DNA of 25,000 nucleotides, taken from the NCBI RefSeq assembly GCF_964340395.1, contig NC_135566.1, forward strand, positions 11,672,501 through 11,697,500. Direction: 5' to 3'. Below, one piece after another: positions 1-13,342 of the stretch. A program made the position numbers and the translations under genes. Within the stretch, counting starts at the first letter, position 1, and each line of letters begins with the position of its first letter. The notes below the pieces were generated by a model. It made no database searches. It was not told the DNA's origin and was given only the letters and a program-made list of their open reading frames with translations. The DNA comes from Glandiceps talaboti (lineage: Eukaryota; Hemichordata; Enteropneusta; Spengelidae).

Positions 1-1875
1 AACCCCTTACAAACAGGACGAACTTTATCCATACAAGTTGTACATTAAAGATGAAGAAGAAAATAAACCAATATGAAAGTTTGAAGAAAGAGAAATCTGA
101 ACTCTGTATTATTAGTTGGCGCTTTAGAGTATTATCGTCGTAAAGCAATGTCACCTCTTTACGGCACCAGCAGAACAATCTTTATGTAGCTGTTCTCACA
201 AGGATGTAGAGTGTGCCATGTTTGCTATACAAGAGAACCTCGGACATGATTCATCCACTTGTTGTCATATACACTGTGTTATTTTCTAAGGTGTTATCAA
301 CCAACAATAACTTTTAGTAAGATATCAAGCCATGTCTTCACATCCTGTATCTCCACTAGTTTCTCAATTTACTACAAAAGCAATGACTTACCCAAAATGA
401 TAGTTATCCTTTGTTAGAATATATGGTAATCTGATTCAAATTAGAATTATTCCTTACATTGGATTTGTGTAAATATTAATAGCTATTAAAATTCTGTAAT
501 GTTATATACTATTTACATTTTATACTTTATATATAGATATTGAATTTGTGTAATTTTGATGAAAAGATTAAATGCTCTCAGACTAATTGTTCTAATGGGT
601 CGTGAAACTATGTGAAGTGAAGCATAGTTATTTACAATAGAAGCCAGATAGCATGAAGCAGAATATCGTTTAAAACTCGACAAATTATTTCTAAACATTG
701 CTACATTGTATCGTCTGGCACAATACAAATCTTACTGACACTGCTACATTTTATCGTCTGGCTATAACTCCTATGTTATAGCCTGTCGCAACAAAACCCC
801 CACACTTCTGCAATTTTTCATCTGGCGTAGCGAAAATCTTACAAAATTGCTGCATTGCCTTTGCTCTAACTCTAGGCGATCTGCGCCCGTGAAAGGAGTA
901 AAATGTAACAATAAAATTTTGTTGGGTCAGGTGATTGAAGTGTAGTGGTGTTAATAGTAAGATTTTTCTTCAGAGGCAGACGCCGTTTTGTTTTGGGCTA
1001 ACTGACTTCAGTTGTAACATTATTTGATTTACCAGGTGAAATGTAATGATCTGTGACTGATACGAAGTGGTCAGCTTTTTAGTCAAACCAAAGCAAGCCC
1101 GGAGACTTCATGGCTATCTGACTTGGCAATAAATCATTCGACAAAACAATCTCTGAATAGTTACTTTTTTTTCAAAAACAACTTGCCAGTTTGGAATGTT
1201 AATTGACATCAAAGAAGCAATAAGTGTCTCGTACAAAGAGCCTTGGGGTGTGCAGGTACCTTGGTCCTTCTTTGATTGACAGTTGTCGTGATGTGAAGAA
1301 CTTTTAAGTTTGACAAAGCGAAACTGAGGACGTAGTAAAGATGTCTAGAATGACCTCAGTTGGAGCAAAGGTTCTGTATCACTCGTAAAACAACTTGTTT
1401 TAGTGTTCTGCGATGATTTTTATCGCATTTACAGTTATTCGTTGCAAATCAAGAATTTATGGTGTTCTACGACTACTACAGTATCTTCTACCACACATAC
1501 ACAATGTTAATACACCGTACCTAAATTGGTTCAGTAAGTTTTGTCGAAGTCAGGACGTAAGCGAAGTACAATGCACATTTGTCAAAATATGTCAAACACA
1601 GATCAGGTCACTTCTTCAATACAATTTGCATTTTAAAAAAAGTCACCCTATTCTTCTTATCACGGTGTTTGTCGTCAGCCAAGACTTATAAATTGGGGCC
1701 GTCTAAAAATTTTCAATGAACTGACAACTCCAAGTACCAAGACATGTGTGTCTCTATCTTGTATTAGAGTAACACAGTCCTCGCAAAGAAAATGGAAACA
1801 GATAACTATAATTTATACAAATATAGACATAATTTACTAATGATGCGTAGCCTGTCTGCCCCTGTCTGTGTGTCT
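1..1875. other. Upstream non-coding DNA
   Basis: No gene recognised. Open frames here (for example 513-728 reverse and 1413-1691 forward) show no family motif. The only structure seen is a diverged short repeat around 700-870, listed separately. Confidence 0.5.
700..870. repeat. Diverged tandem repeat
   Basis: A unit like GCTACATTGTATCGTCTGGC recurs at 700-719, 743-762, about 807-826 and, more degraded, about 849. AAATCTTAC precedes two of these starts by 14-16 nt. Intervals are roughly 43, 64 and 42 nt. Confidence 0.55.
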
Positions 1876-1876
1876 G

Positions 1877-1908
<32 letters not shown>

Positions 1909-2183
1909 TGTATGTATGTATGTATGTATGTATGTATGTATGTATGTGTGTGTGTATGTATGTATGTATGTGTGTGTGTGTATGTATGTATGTATGTATG
2001 TATGTATGTATGTATGTATGTATGTATGTATGTATGTGTATGTATGTATGTATGTATGTATGTATGTATGTATGTGTATGTATGTATGTATGTATGTATG
2101 TATGTATGTATGTGTGTGTGTGTATGTATATGTATGTGTGTGTGTATGTATGTATGTGTGTGTGTATGTATGTATGTATGTAT
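1876..2183 (+). repeat. (TGTA)n microsatellite with TG interruptions
   Basis: About 300 bp of TATG/TGTA repeats interrupted by short TGTGTG runs. It makes open frames of alternating Met-Tyr-Val-Cys on one strand and Ile-His-Thr-Tyr on the other, which are not genes. Confidence 0.97.
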
Positions 2184-2595
2184 ACTGTAATCAAATGATA
2201 ATAGAAACTTCCTAGTTTTCATCTTCATTCCTTTGTCGTGCCTCTTATCTCAATCTTCAATATGTCCGTCGTTTCCCTTTATCTCGAAATAATATATATG
2301 ATTGAAAGTGACGTAACCTTCGACCTTCCTTTTTCACTTCAAAAGAAATGCAGTTTGAAGGTCACGTGGTAATAATGATACTACACAAATTCTGACACAT
2401 TTCTATGAAACTACTCGTACAGATGGAAATTGTAAGACCGGAATGATCACGAGTCCATTCTGTAACCGATATCGCTGTTCGCCAATATCCTGTATTTTAT
2501 TATTCAGTAATATCATTTCCTCCTAGGAAAAGGTCATAGTCAGTCAAAGGTCATCTTTACATCAACTCTGTTTATATGAAAGTATAGTCTTATAG

Positions 2596-2609
2596 TCATC
2601 ACGTGATGA
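2596..2609. promoter_or_regulatory. 14-bp palindrome centred on a CACGTG E-box
   Basis: TCATCACGTGATGA is a perfect palindrome. TCACGTGA cores bind bHLH-zip factors of the USF/MITF/TFE type in animals. It lies about 2.3 kb upstream of gene 1; function is inferred from motif only. Confidence 0.3.
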
Positions 2610-3544
2610 AATTTAGCTGAATATATAATTGACGTAATTTATTCAAATATTTACTTTAATATTATAGAGCAAATATGTTATGTAAATTTTGATTTGTGCT
2701 GATTAAATCTGATGTAGGGATACTATACAATAGGCTACATTTCTTTACTGTACCTTCGACGGTGTATTGTTGTCTATAATTTTATGATTGTGTCGCGCTC
2801 ATAGTGATAGCATCTTCCCACGCTTACTCTCACAACAACAAATTCTAAAAATAACAATATGAGAAGGGGGAAAAACTGAAAGGAAAACCAGCCATACTCA
2901 TGCCAACAGAAGATTTTAATCAAGTTGTTCAGGAGCTAATAATACAATTTGTTCACTACAGTCATCAGTTCCTGAATATACAGAGTCCCTTTTATGAATT
3001 ACATGTATGTACTGACGTGCGTGTCAAAGTAGTAGAGTGTGCTGGTAGTGTGACGTCACTACTATGCATGACTTGCCGATATTCATATGCAGTGTTGCAA
3101 GCATAATATTACAAATAATTTTTTCATGAAATGGGTTTACAAAAAAAATCTATAACATTAGACTTGAATTTATGAAAAGAATCTCAAATTGTGACATTCT
3201 TGGGTTTTTTTTATACCTTGGAGATAAGAGGAAATAATAAGAGGTTGTTTTAAAATACAGTGACTGAGAACCGTATATGAAATGTATATCCTAAAATGTT
3301 GCCTGGCATCTCGAGTAGTGCCACATTGCAGACACTGAGTCGTGTCCTAATTCTTATCAACCTAGGGAGTCTACAGAAATAGAAACCATGCAATCTGTAA
3401 CTGATCGCTTAATCAATCGATCGATCGATTTATCGAATTTTTTACTCTATGGTAAATTTCACCAACTAAATTGAGAAATGGTGTTGTGTTATATATCCCA
3501 TTTTAATATCACATGTCTACAGAAGCCGGCTTACTATCACTAGA

Positions 3545-3557
3545 AGGTCAGTGACCT
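3545..3557. promoter_or_regulatory. Perfect IR1 nuclear-receptor-like element
   Basis: AGGTCA-G-TGACCT is an ideal inverted repeat with one-base spacer (EcR/RXR or FXR/RXR type), followed at once by CACGTCA, a CRE-like half site. It lies about 1.3 kb upstream of the gene 1 start. Use in vivo is inference. Confidence 0.35.
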
Positions 3558-3831
3558 CACGTCACAGCTGTTATACTACATCGTATTAATTAAAGCTAGT
3601 GGACAATAATAGAGATGTTACAAGAGACACAGAATCCTTCGACTGTTCTACCATAATACATGTACTTTGAAAGGAATATGATTGAAATATACATGTTATT
3701 ATTATAACTCTTTAAGATAGAAATGCATAAATATATCTAGCATTAAAATAATTTGTGTCTAATAATAATTGTGATGATAACTTATAAAGCGCCAGTATTT
3801 CAAGTTATATCGCTCAAAAGCAATACTAAAC

Positions 3832-3833
<2 letters not shown>

Positions 3834-3895
<62 letters not shown>
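3834..3895 (+). repeat. (GT)n microsatellite
   Basis: About 31 GT units, followed by a GGGTGGGTGGGGG stretch. Confidence 0.97.
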
Positions 3896-3903
<8 letters not shown>

Positions 3904-4882
3904 GGGGCGTTAACGTGGACATGTAGACACACTTGTCAACACATGCAAATTACCATACTAATAAACTGGACAGTTCCTTATTATACAAACTATAAGTACA
4001 CGAATTATAATTGACCTTTTTTCTACAGTTTCATCAAATATACATTCAAATATTAATTACCCAATACTTATATTTTGTTTAATATTCATAATATTCATAT
4101 TTACGTTTCTCGATACATTCTTGCTGAGTGTTATGTTAATATCCACATATAAAACTGTATTGATAGATAGGTCAGAAGGTTGTTTCAAGTGGTTGGGGCA
4201 TGACAACTCGTTAGCTCTATTAGAGGTATTTGTCATGTCCTTCACTAGTGTCTGTATAAAGTACTATTCGTACATTAGTGAAAAATAATACAATATAATA
4301 CAACATAGTAAGCAATGAAGAATTGTCCATTGTCCACGAAATTCACTACCGAAATGTTCACATTTTGTAATACGATAATGAGCTATAGGAGCTATAGTAT
4401 GTCATTCTTGAACAACTACAAGTCATTGTCACTTCGACCTTGTGTAGTAACCTTAAGCTTGCCCATATAACCTTATATTGGTGTATTCATGGCTTTCACA
4501 TCTACCCATAACATCTCAAGTCTCTCTCAAAGGGAATGTGACCTCAATAAGTTCTAGATCAAAGCAGCTCAGCTGAAACGAATTAATATTCAAAAGTGAA
4601 AAATCTACTTTTACTTTCATTGCTGAGCTACATATTTTCAGAAAGCAGCCCGCCTATTTCTTCACTGACCCTTTATTTGGTATGACCTCAGGACTCGACC
4701 AATAGCGTACACGATTGAACAATGTGAGTGTTTTACACCACGACACTCGCGACGTATGAATTTTATACCACATTGTAGTGTTCACTTCCACTGGACTGAG
4801 ACACAGCACAGCAGCGACCATCCACTTCTCACTTCAGCTTGGTAAAATAGCCAAATAACGATCAACGGTGAATGTCAGAAGA
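3896..4882 (+). promoter_or_regulatory. Likely promoter and 5' UTR region of gene 1
   Basis: The roughly 1 kb before the start codon has no coding signal. TTTTATA at 4761-4767 is a weak TATA candidate, 116 nt before the ATG. The transcription start is not identifiable, and a non-coding first exon further upstream is possible. Confidence 0.3.
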
Positions 4883-4961
4883 ATGAATATAATGGCAAGT
4901 CATCACGTGGTTGCTATAATCACATCGCTGTTGGGATTACTCAATATTGGTTATTGCTCAG
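4883..4961 (+). CDS. Gene 1 coding exon 1: signal peptide
   Basis: Encodes residues 1-26, a hydrophobic secretion signal with the core [10 protein letters not shown] ending in GYCS, then the first base of codon 27. Donor is G|gtaaaa (phase 1). The first in-frame ATG (4883) was chosen; a second at 4892 would also give a usable signal. A tiny upstream ORF (ATG at 4872, stop at 4884-4886) overlaps the start in another frame. Confidence 0.88.
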
Positions 4962-7900
4962 GTAAAAATACTAAAATATGTTATATTTACGGTGGTAGGC
5001 CCCGGGGTGGTGGTAGGGTGGGGATGCGTGAGTGAGTGTTTGTCACTAACTCCACAAAAGAATCCCGAAAATTCTCGGCTTATATTCTCTCTTTTAAAAT
5101 GTCTACTATGTGAGTTCTATTAATCTCCTCTTTCTATACCGTCTAATACAAGAAAGGTCAGGCGCCTAGAAATAGGCGCTCAGTGCATAGCGGAAGATAG
5201 TCGGATTGTGTTACAGAAATGTACTTTTGGTCGAAACAAGCTTTTCTAGTCACACATCTACTCCCGATATTTGGTTTCACCAAAGCCACGATTTATGAAT
5301 TATATGTACTTGATTTTTACAGAGAAAAAATACGGTGTAGTTGGCAATTTTTTACTCCTTGGTGCTTAGAATCGCATAGCGTAGATGTCGTGCGGTTCCT
5401 CCATTGACATGTATAGTACAGCTAGACAGTTATCAGCTAATGCAATCCAATTGTACACGCATACTTAGAATAGCAGCCATGCGGTCATATGCGTACGAAT
5501 TACAGGGCATGCATGGTATCAAAATTGTGGTTGAGAAAAGCTGCCAGGTTCTTGCTCTTGAGTAATCCGCCAATTAATCCACTAAGAGTTGAGTCAAAAC
5601 TATACGTCATTCATTACAAGCCTATGACATCATTTCTGCCATTGCCGACATTTGATTAGTTTTGCCTAGGCGATAGTCACTGTAAATACTAAGTATAAAC
5701 AGAGGTGAAAGTAGAACGCTTTACGCGTCGTTCTTCACAAACAAATGAACTAGTGTGAACTAATTTGAACATCATGTAAATACCGTATAGTCTATTGACA
5801 ACATCTTCATTCTTGTTGACATGGCAACAAGTTATTTCTTATTTGTATTTCACTCTCAACTCGTATGAGGTTGTAATATGATGCCAATGGTAGGGCAAAT
5901 GACAAGAGATGAATACTTCTGCGGCTAGTTACTACTATAATTGTGTACGACATCAAATATGTTGTATGTCAATAGTGTCAATGGGGGAAAATGGGTTGGA
6001 ATACTTCGATAGAGAGATGACAAACTCTAAGCTTTCTTCTAAGACGATTAACTCTGCTCCTAATACGTTTACTGCATTTGATATGCGCCCTTGCCTGCGC
6101 GATATGCATTTTTACGATGCTAGCATATCTACCAAAGCTGTGTGATTCAATTACCCTAAACGTTGCTACCAATAACGTGTTTACACCACTTTCGTCTGAC
6201 GAGTAAGCCTACTTCTGATATCAGAGGATTTGATTTTCGTTGATAACAAAAAATCTGCTATGACGGTTTTGACTGATTTTAGACTTAGATTTTCAACTTG
6301 ACGCTCTTCACCAATCGGTATATTGGAAACATTTGCGAAAGTATTTACAACTTTGGACAAAATCCACTTTCTTTGTGGAGTGCTGAGTATTTCCATGCTG
6401 TACAGTCAAGTGGGTCAACATACGTTCCAGGTGAACAATAGAAACAATACAAAACGGGTCAAGAACGGGAACAGAGCCCACACTATGTTTACTAACTCGA
6501 GATTTACAATACGGATATGAAATACAGCAGTTTTAATTTGCCCCGACACACTTTGGACTATGACGGTAGAAAGTGTTTATTGGGACACAATTAGTCATGA
6601 CTAGTGATAAAAACTGAAAGCAACCTGCATGTATTTGTTTGGAAAACAAAGACCGTGTTTTTTAACCAAAGCAAAATTCCGTGGTGTAAACCTAATATAG
6701 CTACTGAGAAAGTTTCCCAAGTAAAGCCGATATGGTAATGTAAGTTACATTGACATTGTCAATGTCTTCAAACATCTCAACCATATAACAAGTTCAAATT
6801 AGCAATGAAGGTCAGATGAGGTCAGTGTGTGCCGCATGATATTAGTTTCACGGTCACTCTTTGTCCCATTCGACAAAGTCGGCACCATAAACATCACAAA
6901 CAATTTCACTGTAAAAGTGGCGTCGCCTAAAATTACCAACAAGTAGGTCGCGTTGTAAACTTTTCTATAGATACTCATATATTTGGCTAGGTTAGGCATT
7001 TAAGTACTTAGGTGGCGAGATCAATGTTCAATGTAGGATCACAAATTAAATTCTTTTAGTTAGGCCTCAGACCCCCCCCCCATCCCCACCCTCAACTAAC
7101 TAAATTGGCCAAAATTGAAAATATTTTCGGACAGCACAATCAATTTCAAATCAGTGTGTAGTAGAATGTAGTTAAGGAAAAATCGTTCTTTTGCTGACAC
7201 TTTACTTTATTTTAGTGCGTGCATTTACTATAGTAGCGAAAATTCTTCTATGTCTCAATTTGACGACATTTTTAAAGAAATAGTTTGCATTTAGGGGTAC
7301 AAACAGACCCATTAGAAGTAACATCGATGAGAACAAAAATGGCTCATACCCCATCCCCACCCAATTTCGATTTTTATCCTACACTGAACTGTTGATCTCG
7401 CCTTTTATTCCTATTCAAAATTCTTCTTCTTCTTTTTTAAAGTGCATTCGTGTTGACTTTAAAATGTAGGTGTTAAAATACAATAGGTATGCTGTTTTTT
7501 TATCGAGTTGTAAAGCTTTCGTATAGGTTACTGGTTCCTGACCAGTCGTTAAGCACTGAAATGACGTAATCAGTGTTCAGAAAAGACAACTCTGCGTGAA
7601 ATATATTCAACATAATGACATTTCCCAGTGTCGATTGAAAAAGACTGAAAACAAATCAACGTGCAAACAAAAGTATCCAGGAGACTTGACCCAACATGCT
7701 TCATTCGGTACTTATTTATTTTTTGTGACTCGCCCCTTTTTAGTAGCACAACTCAGCTAAGGTCAGTATGCTACATGCGAGGTCAAATGTCTGCCTGTTA
7801 AAATGCTGTGTATGTATGTATGTATGTATGTATGTATGTATGTATGTATGTATGTATGTATGTATGTATGTATGTATGTATACTATGTAAACGACTTATA

Positions 7901-9290
7901 GGCAAAATCTACTGGGTCGATTGCTATATTTGGTATGAATGTTGCTTTTTGTATTGGGGATGGGGTTTTACTAAAACATTATAAACATTATAAACTACAA
8001 CCATCCCCCCAAATAGGAGTTCTTCTGTCTAAACCACTACCTATGGTCATAAAATAGATGCTAGTAAATATCGATGATGTGAAAAGTGGTAAGGCAATGT
8101 ACAGAGTTGATTACTGTTTATAAAAAATACACATACCAGATGTCATAGTGATAATACATTCAGGCTGGTTACCAGTTGAATGCAGAGCACGCCATATGGA
8201 GAACGTTTTGTACTTTATTATCATAATTGTGCAATAAACAATTCTAATAATACCTTACATCAAGCTGTGCTCAAAGTCCATTGAATCATAAACAGTGGAG
8301 GGGAATTAAACCACTGTCTATGATTGAATGGTACAGCACTGTATCTATGAAGAGATTAACGTAAAACTTTCAGTGTTTACACACCTACTCCATTGCACAG
8401 TCACAGACTCAGTGTTTGAAACTAAACGCGTAGATATCTAGATTATTGGTTTAGCTTCCTGTGAATAAAGCCAACCATGTTAAATTTATTTCCATGAAAT
8501 TGCAGAAGAACAGCTACATATAAATTTTAATGACACATACAAGAGGTTATTTTTATTGTTGAGCTCAATTCAAGCTTAACATTTGTTTGTGTATATTGCT
8601 CAACATTTGATTCCCCCTCCCAAAGACGCACCCAAATGATCTGTCTGCCAGAGTTGTGCAAGTGAGGCTCAAACTGTAGTGTATACTTTATCAGTAGTAT
8701 AATCAAACAGATTTACTGCACCACATAATAAAATGTCGATGAGAAGTAGATGATAGCAATATTTATCCCTGTTTTGCCATGACAACAGGCAAAGCATACA
8801 CGCTGTGCAAACAGTCATCGAGAAAGTTAACGTTAATCTTCGAAGTTACTAATGTCTACAGATACCGCATATACCCACTACATGCCTCCGATGTACATTG
8901 TAGGACGTGTTTGTATGTAACTGATGAGTGCATCCATTGTGTTAGAGGCGTCTAATCAATCAATAAATAAATCAACCAATCAAAAGAACTTGTATAGCCA
9001 AGACGACATAAAGTGTTATGGTGCTGAACAACAAAAGATCATCGTAAAAAGTTAGAAAACTCTTGTAAACAGATGTGTCTTGATGCCCTTCTTGAATTCA
9101 TCATCGACAGTGGGCGATGAACGAAAATCATTGACATTGTCTTTAGAAACGATATATTCATTCTGTTTTTGATCTGTGAATATCAACACAATGATTACAA
9201 AGTTGGTAGAAGTTACGAGTCACATTTTTATAGCATGCATGTACTTTATTTTGTCATTTTATGTCACCTAATACATATACACGCTTGCGC

Positions 9291-9384
<94 letters not shown>

Positions 9385-9882
9385 ATGTATACATACACAC
9401 CACGCTTTCAGGTAGGCTGATATATGTACAGACACGGACAGGCGAAAGTGTATGTTCCATTAATTACCTAATTGTAAAGATCGCTCTTAACTTTTGTGTT
9501 TTTGTCTCTTTTGTATTCAAACAGAGACGACCTGGGGTTATGGTCCCAACGATGGTGAGTAACAGTTTGTGAATTTTAAATCACCCATATATCATTCTAT
9601 TTAGGTTGAGAGGTTACACCTGTATACAGTAAATCATACACCGCACTGCAAGTTGTTTACCTATAAAAACTGTAAGTTATTTACATTGAAACATTGATAC
9701 CTTAGTCAGTTGTAATTCACACAGGCTAATGCCGCTAAGAAATCTTGCCTTGGCGGTTATTGGCCGGGGTTGCCATGAGCCCAGTCTACCGTTGGTAGAA
9801 GGTTAAGATTGCTCATACCATGGATGCACACAAGTAACGTGCATTTTATATGACGGTCGTTATGCTGATGATGTGAACGTGG

Positions 9883-9935
<53 letters not shown>

Positions 9936-9946
9936 GATGATGGTGG

Positions 9947-10040
<94 letters not shown>

Positions 10041-13000
10041 GGTGGTGGTGGTGGTGGTGGTGGTGGTTGGGGTGGTGGTGGTGGTGGTTGTCACAAATGA
10101 CGTATGTATAGACTTACTGGTTAATGATAACTTCCAACAACTCGCATGTTTTTGTGAAGTTTGAAAATCTGTTTATTCATCGTCTGGGTTGTTAACAATA
10201 CCATTCGTTACGAGTGTGTCCTGGATTGTATAATGTGTATACAATCTTGTTTAAGGTTCCCAGACTATGATTCATTATCTCTTTGTACCGAATATCGTCT
10301 ATATGTATTGTACTGTGAAAGGTGGCCTTTCAATTCTTTCACAAATCTATTGACGTGATTCAAAGGCATTTTACACGTTCTGAGAATGAGTCACACGGTT
10401 GGTCGACATGGTCCTCGTGAATAGTCTCCATAATAAAGGAATCTTTAATCCTTACACAACAGAATAAGCCGGTCACTTCGGTAAATGTCACTTGTATATA
10501 GTACCAGGAGAGGGTACCCGAGGACAAACTCTGACAAAGGAAATCAAAGTACTGTACGTAGTTTGTAGTGTATCTAGTACTTTATAGAGGAATTACCAGT
10601 ATGTCAGAGACAGACAGAGAGCGAAAGAGAGAGACAGAGAGCGAGACACACACACACAGGGAAAGAGAGAGAGGGGGGGGAAGGGGACAGACTGATAGAC
10701 AGATAGAGACAACCGAAGCTGATCTAGAGAGATGCTCAATGACTAACTAGATGTATACCGGTAGGTGTGTCTGGGTAAAAACTGGCAAAGTTTAAAAGAT
10801 TTCAATTTTGTCAGAGTTGGTTAAGGTTTCAACATTGTGAGGCTCTTCAGAAATAAAAATGGCAATGTAATGATATTTGGGAGATGATGACTTATGACCT
10901 ATAGCGTTTTATAGACAACCACACTACTATAATTGCCATGAAAAAGAACGTAACAAGAAAACAGCGAGATAAACTGCTGTTATATTCAGAATACCTGTTT
11001 CACATGACTGCAAACTATTTGCACGGTGCAATGGAATGTATGAATAACTTGATTTTAGCATCATTCTTAACAGTGACCCCGTGACTGACTAGTATTTGGT
11101 GGCACATTTATTTAAAATTAATCGATTTTTTGGCGCGAATCATGGATATAAATTACGTCAACCACGCCAGCGGTGATTGTTTAAAATTACAGACCAGGGT
11201 ACGATCCGTGATTTATTGCGACGCACCTGATATTCAATTGTGAGACTGGAGTAAAGTGATTTACTAATACCAAAGGCTATTGTCGTACCAGACAAACACT
11301 TTCTGAACTTCCTAGCAATGTGAATAATTTGAACACAATACAACTGAGAAATTCACCACTAACTTCACACTGTGTCGTGTTTGTCGTGTTGTGTTGTGTT
11401 GTGTTGTGTTGTGTTGTGTTGTGTTGTGTTGTGTCGTGTTTGTCATAAATGTGGTCTGTCGTATATATCGAGAACAGAAAGATTGACTGTACTCGTACTC
11501 TATGTTTGCCATGTAAGGTACGTTTATCTAGAATCATGATGGGCGAATGGTTAGAGTGGTCGGCTTAGAATCTATAGGTTGCAGGTTCGAGCCCCGTCGC
11601 TGCCATTTGTTTCTGAATGGCTAAAGCCCTTGAGCAAGTTTTGAACCTCGATTGTGCCTCAGTAATCCCAGCTGTATGATCGGGGACCTGGTAGGATAGA
11701 GGTTGCAATGTGAAAGCTTTAATCATTTACGCTTAATATAAATGCTCCCCATGGAGTTGACATTTGTATTTACGTGATGGAAACAGTGGAAACCTGAGAG
11801 TAAAGAAGGTATTTGTATTGTGTACAAATGGTCATGGTTCACAGTGTTGGGTTTCTTGTAATGACATGATCCCCTGATTTGTTGAAACCCGTAGGAATGT
11901 TAACTCTCTTAGTAAAAGTAGTAAAAGTAGTCAATTTCCTTACAATAAAAAAGTGCTTGACTCAAACGATTGGTTGACTGACTTGGGACTCATCAGCAGA
12001 TTGGCTGACTGACTAACCAGGGAACGTATCGACTGATTCGATAACTGACTTGGGACTTTTCAGTTGACTTTCCAGTTGGAGTCTTGGCTAATTGAATATG
12101 GTCGGTTCGTTGGTTGGTTGGTCGGGCTGGCTGGTTGGTTGGTTGGTTGGTTGGTTGGTTGGTTGATTGATTGATTGATTGGTTGGTTGATTGGTTGGTT
12201 GATTGGTTGATTGATTGGTTGGTTGATTGATTGGTTGATTGATTGATTGATTGATTGATTGACTGAACTTCTTAGAAGTCTTTAACTATTGCTACTTTAG
12301 TATTCTCAAAGTCGAACTTAGTGGCATTTTATTTTTATTTTTAAACTCCCTTGAGAAGTAAGCAAGTTAAAAAAAAAACACGAAATAATGACAATGCGGC
12401 AAAATCATCGCACTGTATTTTTTTTACCATTGGTCCGTGGTTCTTTCTCTCAAACAGGACCAAGCACGTGGGCTGAAGAATTTCCGGAATTTTGTGCCGG
12501 TGATAAACAGTCCCCTATCGATATCAAAGCTGGCGAAGCTGTTGTGAGAGAATGGACTGCCTTGACATTTACTGGTTTTGATTCCACAACGTCTACGACG
12601 CTGGAAAATAACGGACATACAGGTACTATCCTAATTTTATTTCCCAGAAAGAGTCGTTCAAAAACGAAGAGTGCATCAGCATGCAAGGCTCGTACATCCG
12701 GGTATTTCAGGTTAATTTTCAACATCAAATGTATGCTGATATTTCATTCAGCCATTGTTTCATAAGAACACAGATTACATTTAAAAAAGATGGTAAGTAG
12801 GTCAGAAAATGCAAACTTGTTGAAGACTGAGCTAGGATTTCAGAAGAACCACGTGCACAACGACGTCAAAGTTGATTACACTTATACAGAGTTACCAATA
12901 GATTCAATATGACCATAGACCCTCCACCCACGGAGGGTCTATGATATCACTTTATACAACTCTGGTCTCGACTGGCAGCTCTATGGTATTTAAGTCATAG

Positions 13001-13308
13001 GGTTGCTGTGTACCACAGTCTCCATAAAGTAAAGTGTCGATATTTTTCTCCGGCTGGTTGTCACAGTTTATCTCAGAGACTCTTAAACATCTAGTACTTT
13101 ACATATTTGACCTAATGTAATGAGATTCATACAGACATAGTTCTATACAGTATTGAACTGGTGACTCCTAGTACCCAAGAAGCTGCACGGAAGGCCTTTA
13201 CATGATATTGACAGACATTCATGATACAGATTCTCACATGTATGATGTCTTCAAGATCTCTGATGTGTTATACTTTGTGTGGATGAGCAAAAGGACAAGC
13301 CCCCCCCC

Positions 13309-13342
<34 letters not shown>

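Larger units (their letters stand above)
2184..3833. other. Non-coding upstream region
   Basis: No gene recognised. It contains an E-box palindrome, a nuclear-receptor-like palindrome and a short CGAT run near 3414-3430. An open frame at 2900-3106 has no recognisable domain. Confidence 0.5.
4962..9524 (+). other. Gene 1 intron 1 (4.6 kb)
   Basis: GT-AG phase 1 intron. It holds a TGTA array, a GACA array, a DR4-type motif and a hairpin (all listed separately). No additional exon with CA similarity or other gene was recognised in it. Confidence 0.8.
9555..12457 (+). other. Gene 1 intron 2 (2.9 kb)
   Basis: GT-AG phase 1 intron containing trinucleotide, GA-rich, TTGTG and TTGG/TTGA arrays and a SINE-like element. 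Outside these I see no gene. Confidence 0.8.

Noticed and set aside
1754-2228. Several long overlapping open frames on both strands
   Set aside because: They are translations of the TGTA/TACA microsatellite. The same holds for frames at 13525-14095 and 18101-18709.
9254-9572. Open frames rich in DRQT and CLSV
   Set aside because: Products of the GACA array. The forward frame does cover exon 2, but in a different frame from the carbonic anhydrase.
9846-10164. Poly-Asp, poly-Met and poly-Thr/Ile open frames
   Set aside because: Products of the GAT/GGT trinucleotide array with no flanking coding signal.
11541-11606. Functional tRNA gene
   Set aside because: A- and B-boxes are present, but I cannot form good acceptor and anticodon stems, and SINE-like sequence continues downstream.
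12388-12765. Stand-alone 125-aa gene
   Set aside because: Only residues from the 12458-12622 segment match carbonic anhydrase; the rest is read-through into introns past good splice sites.
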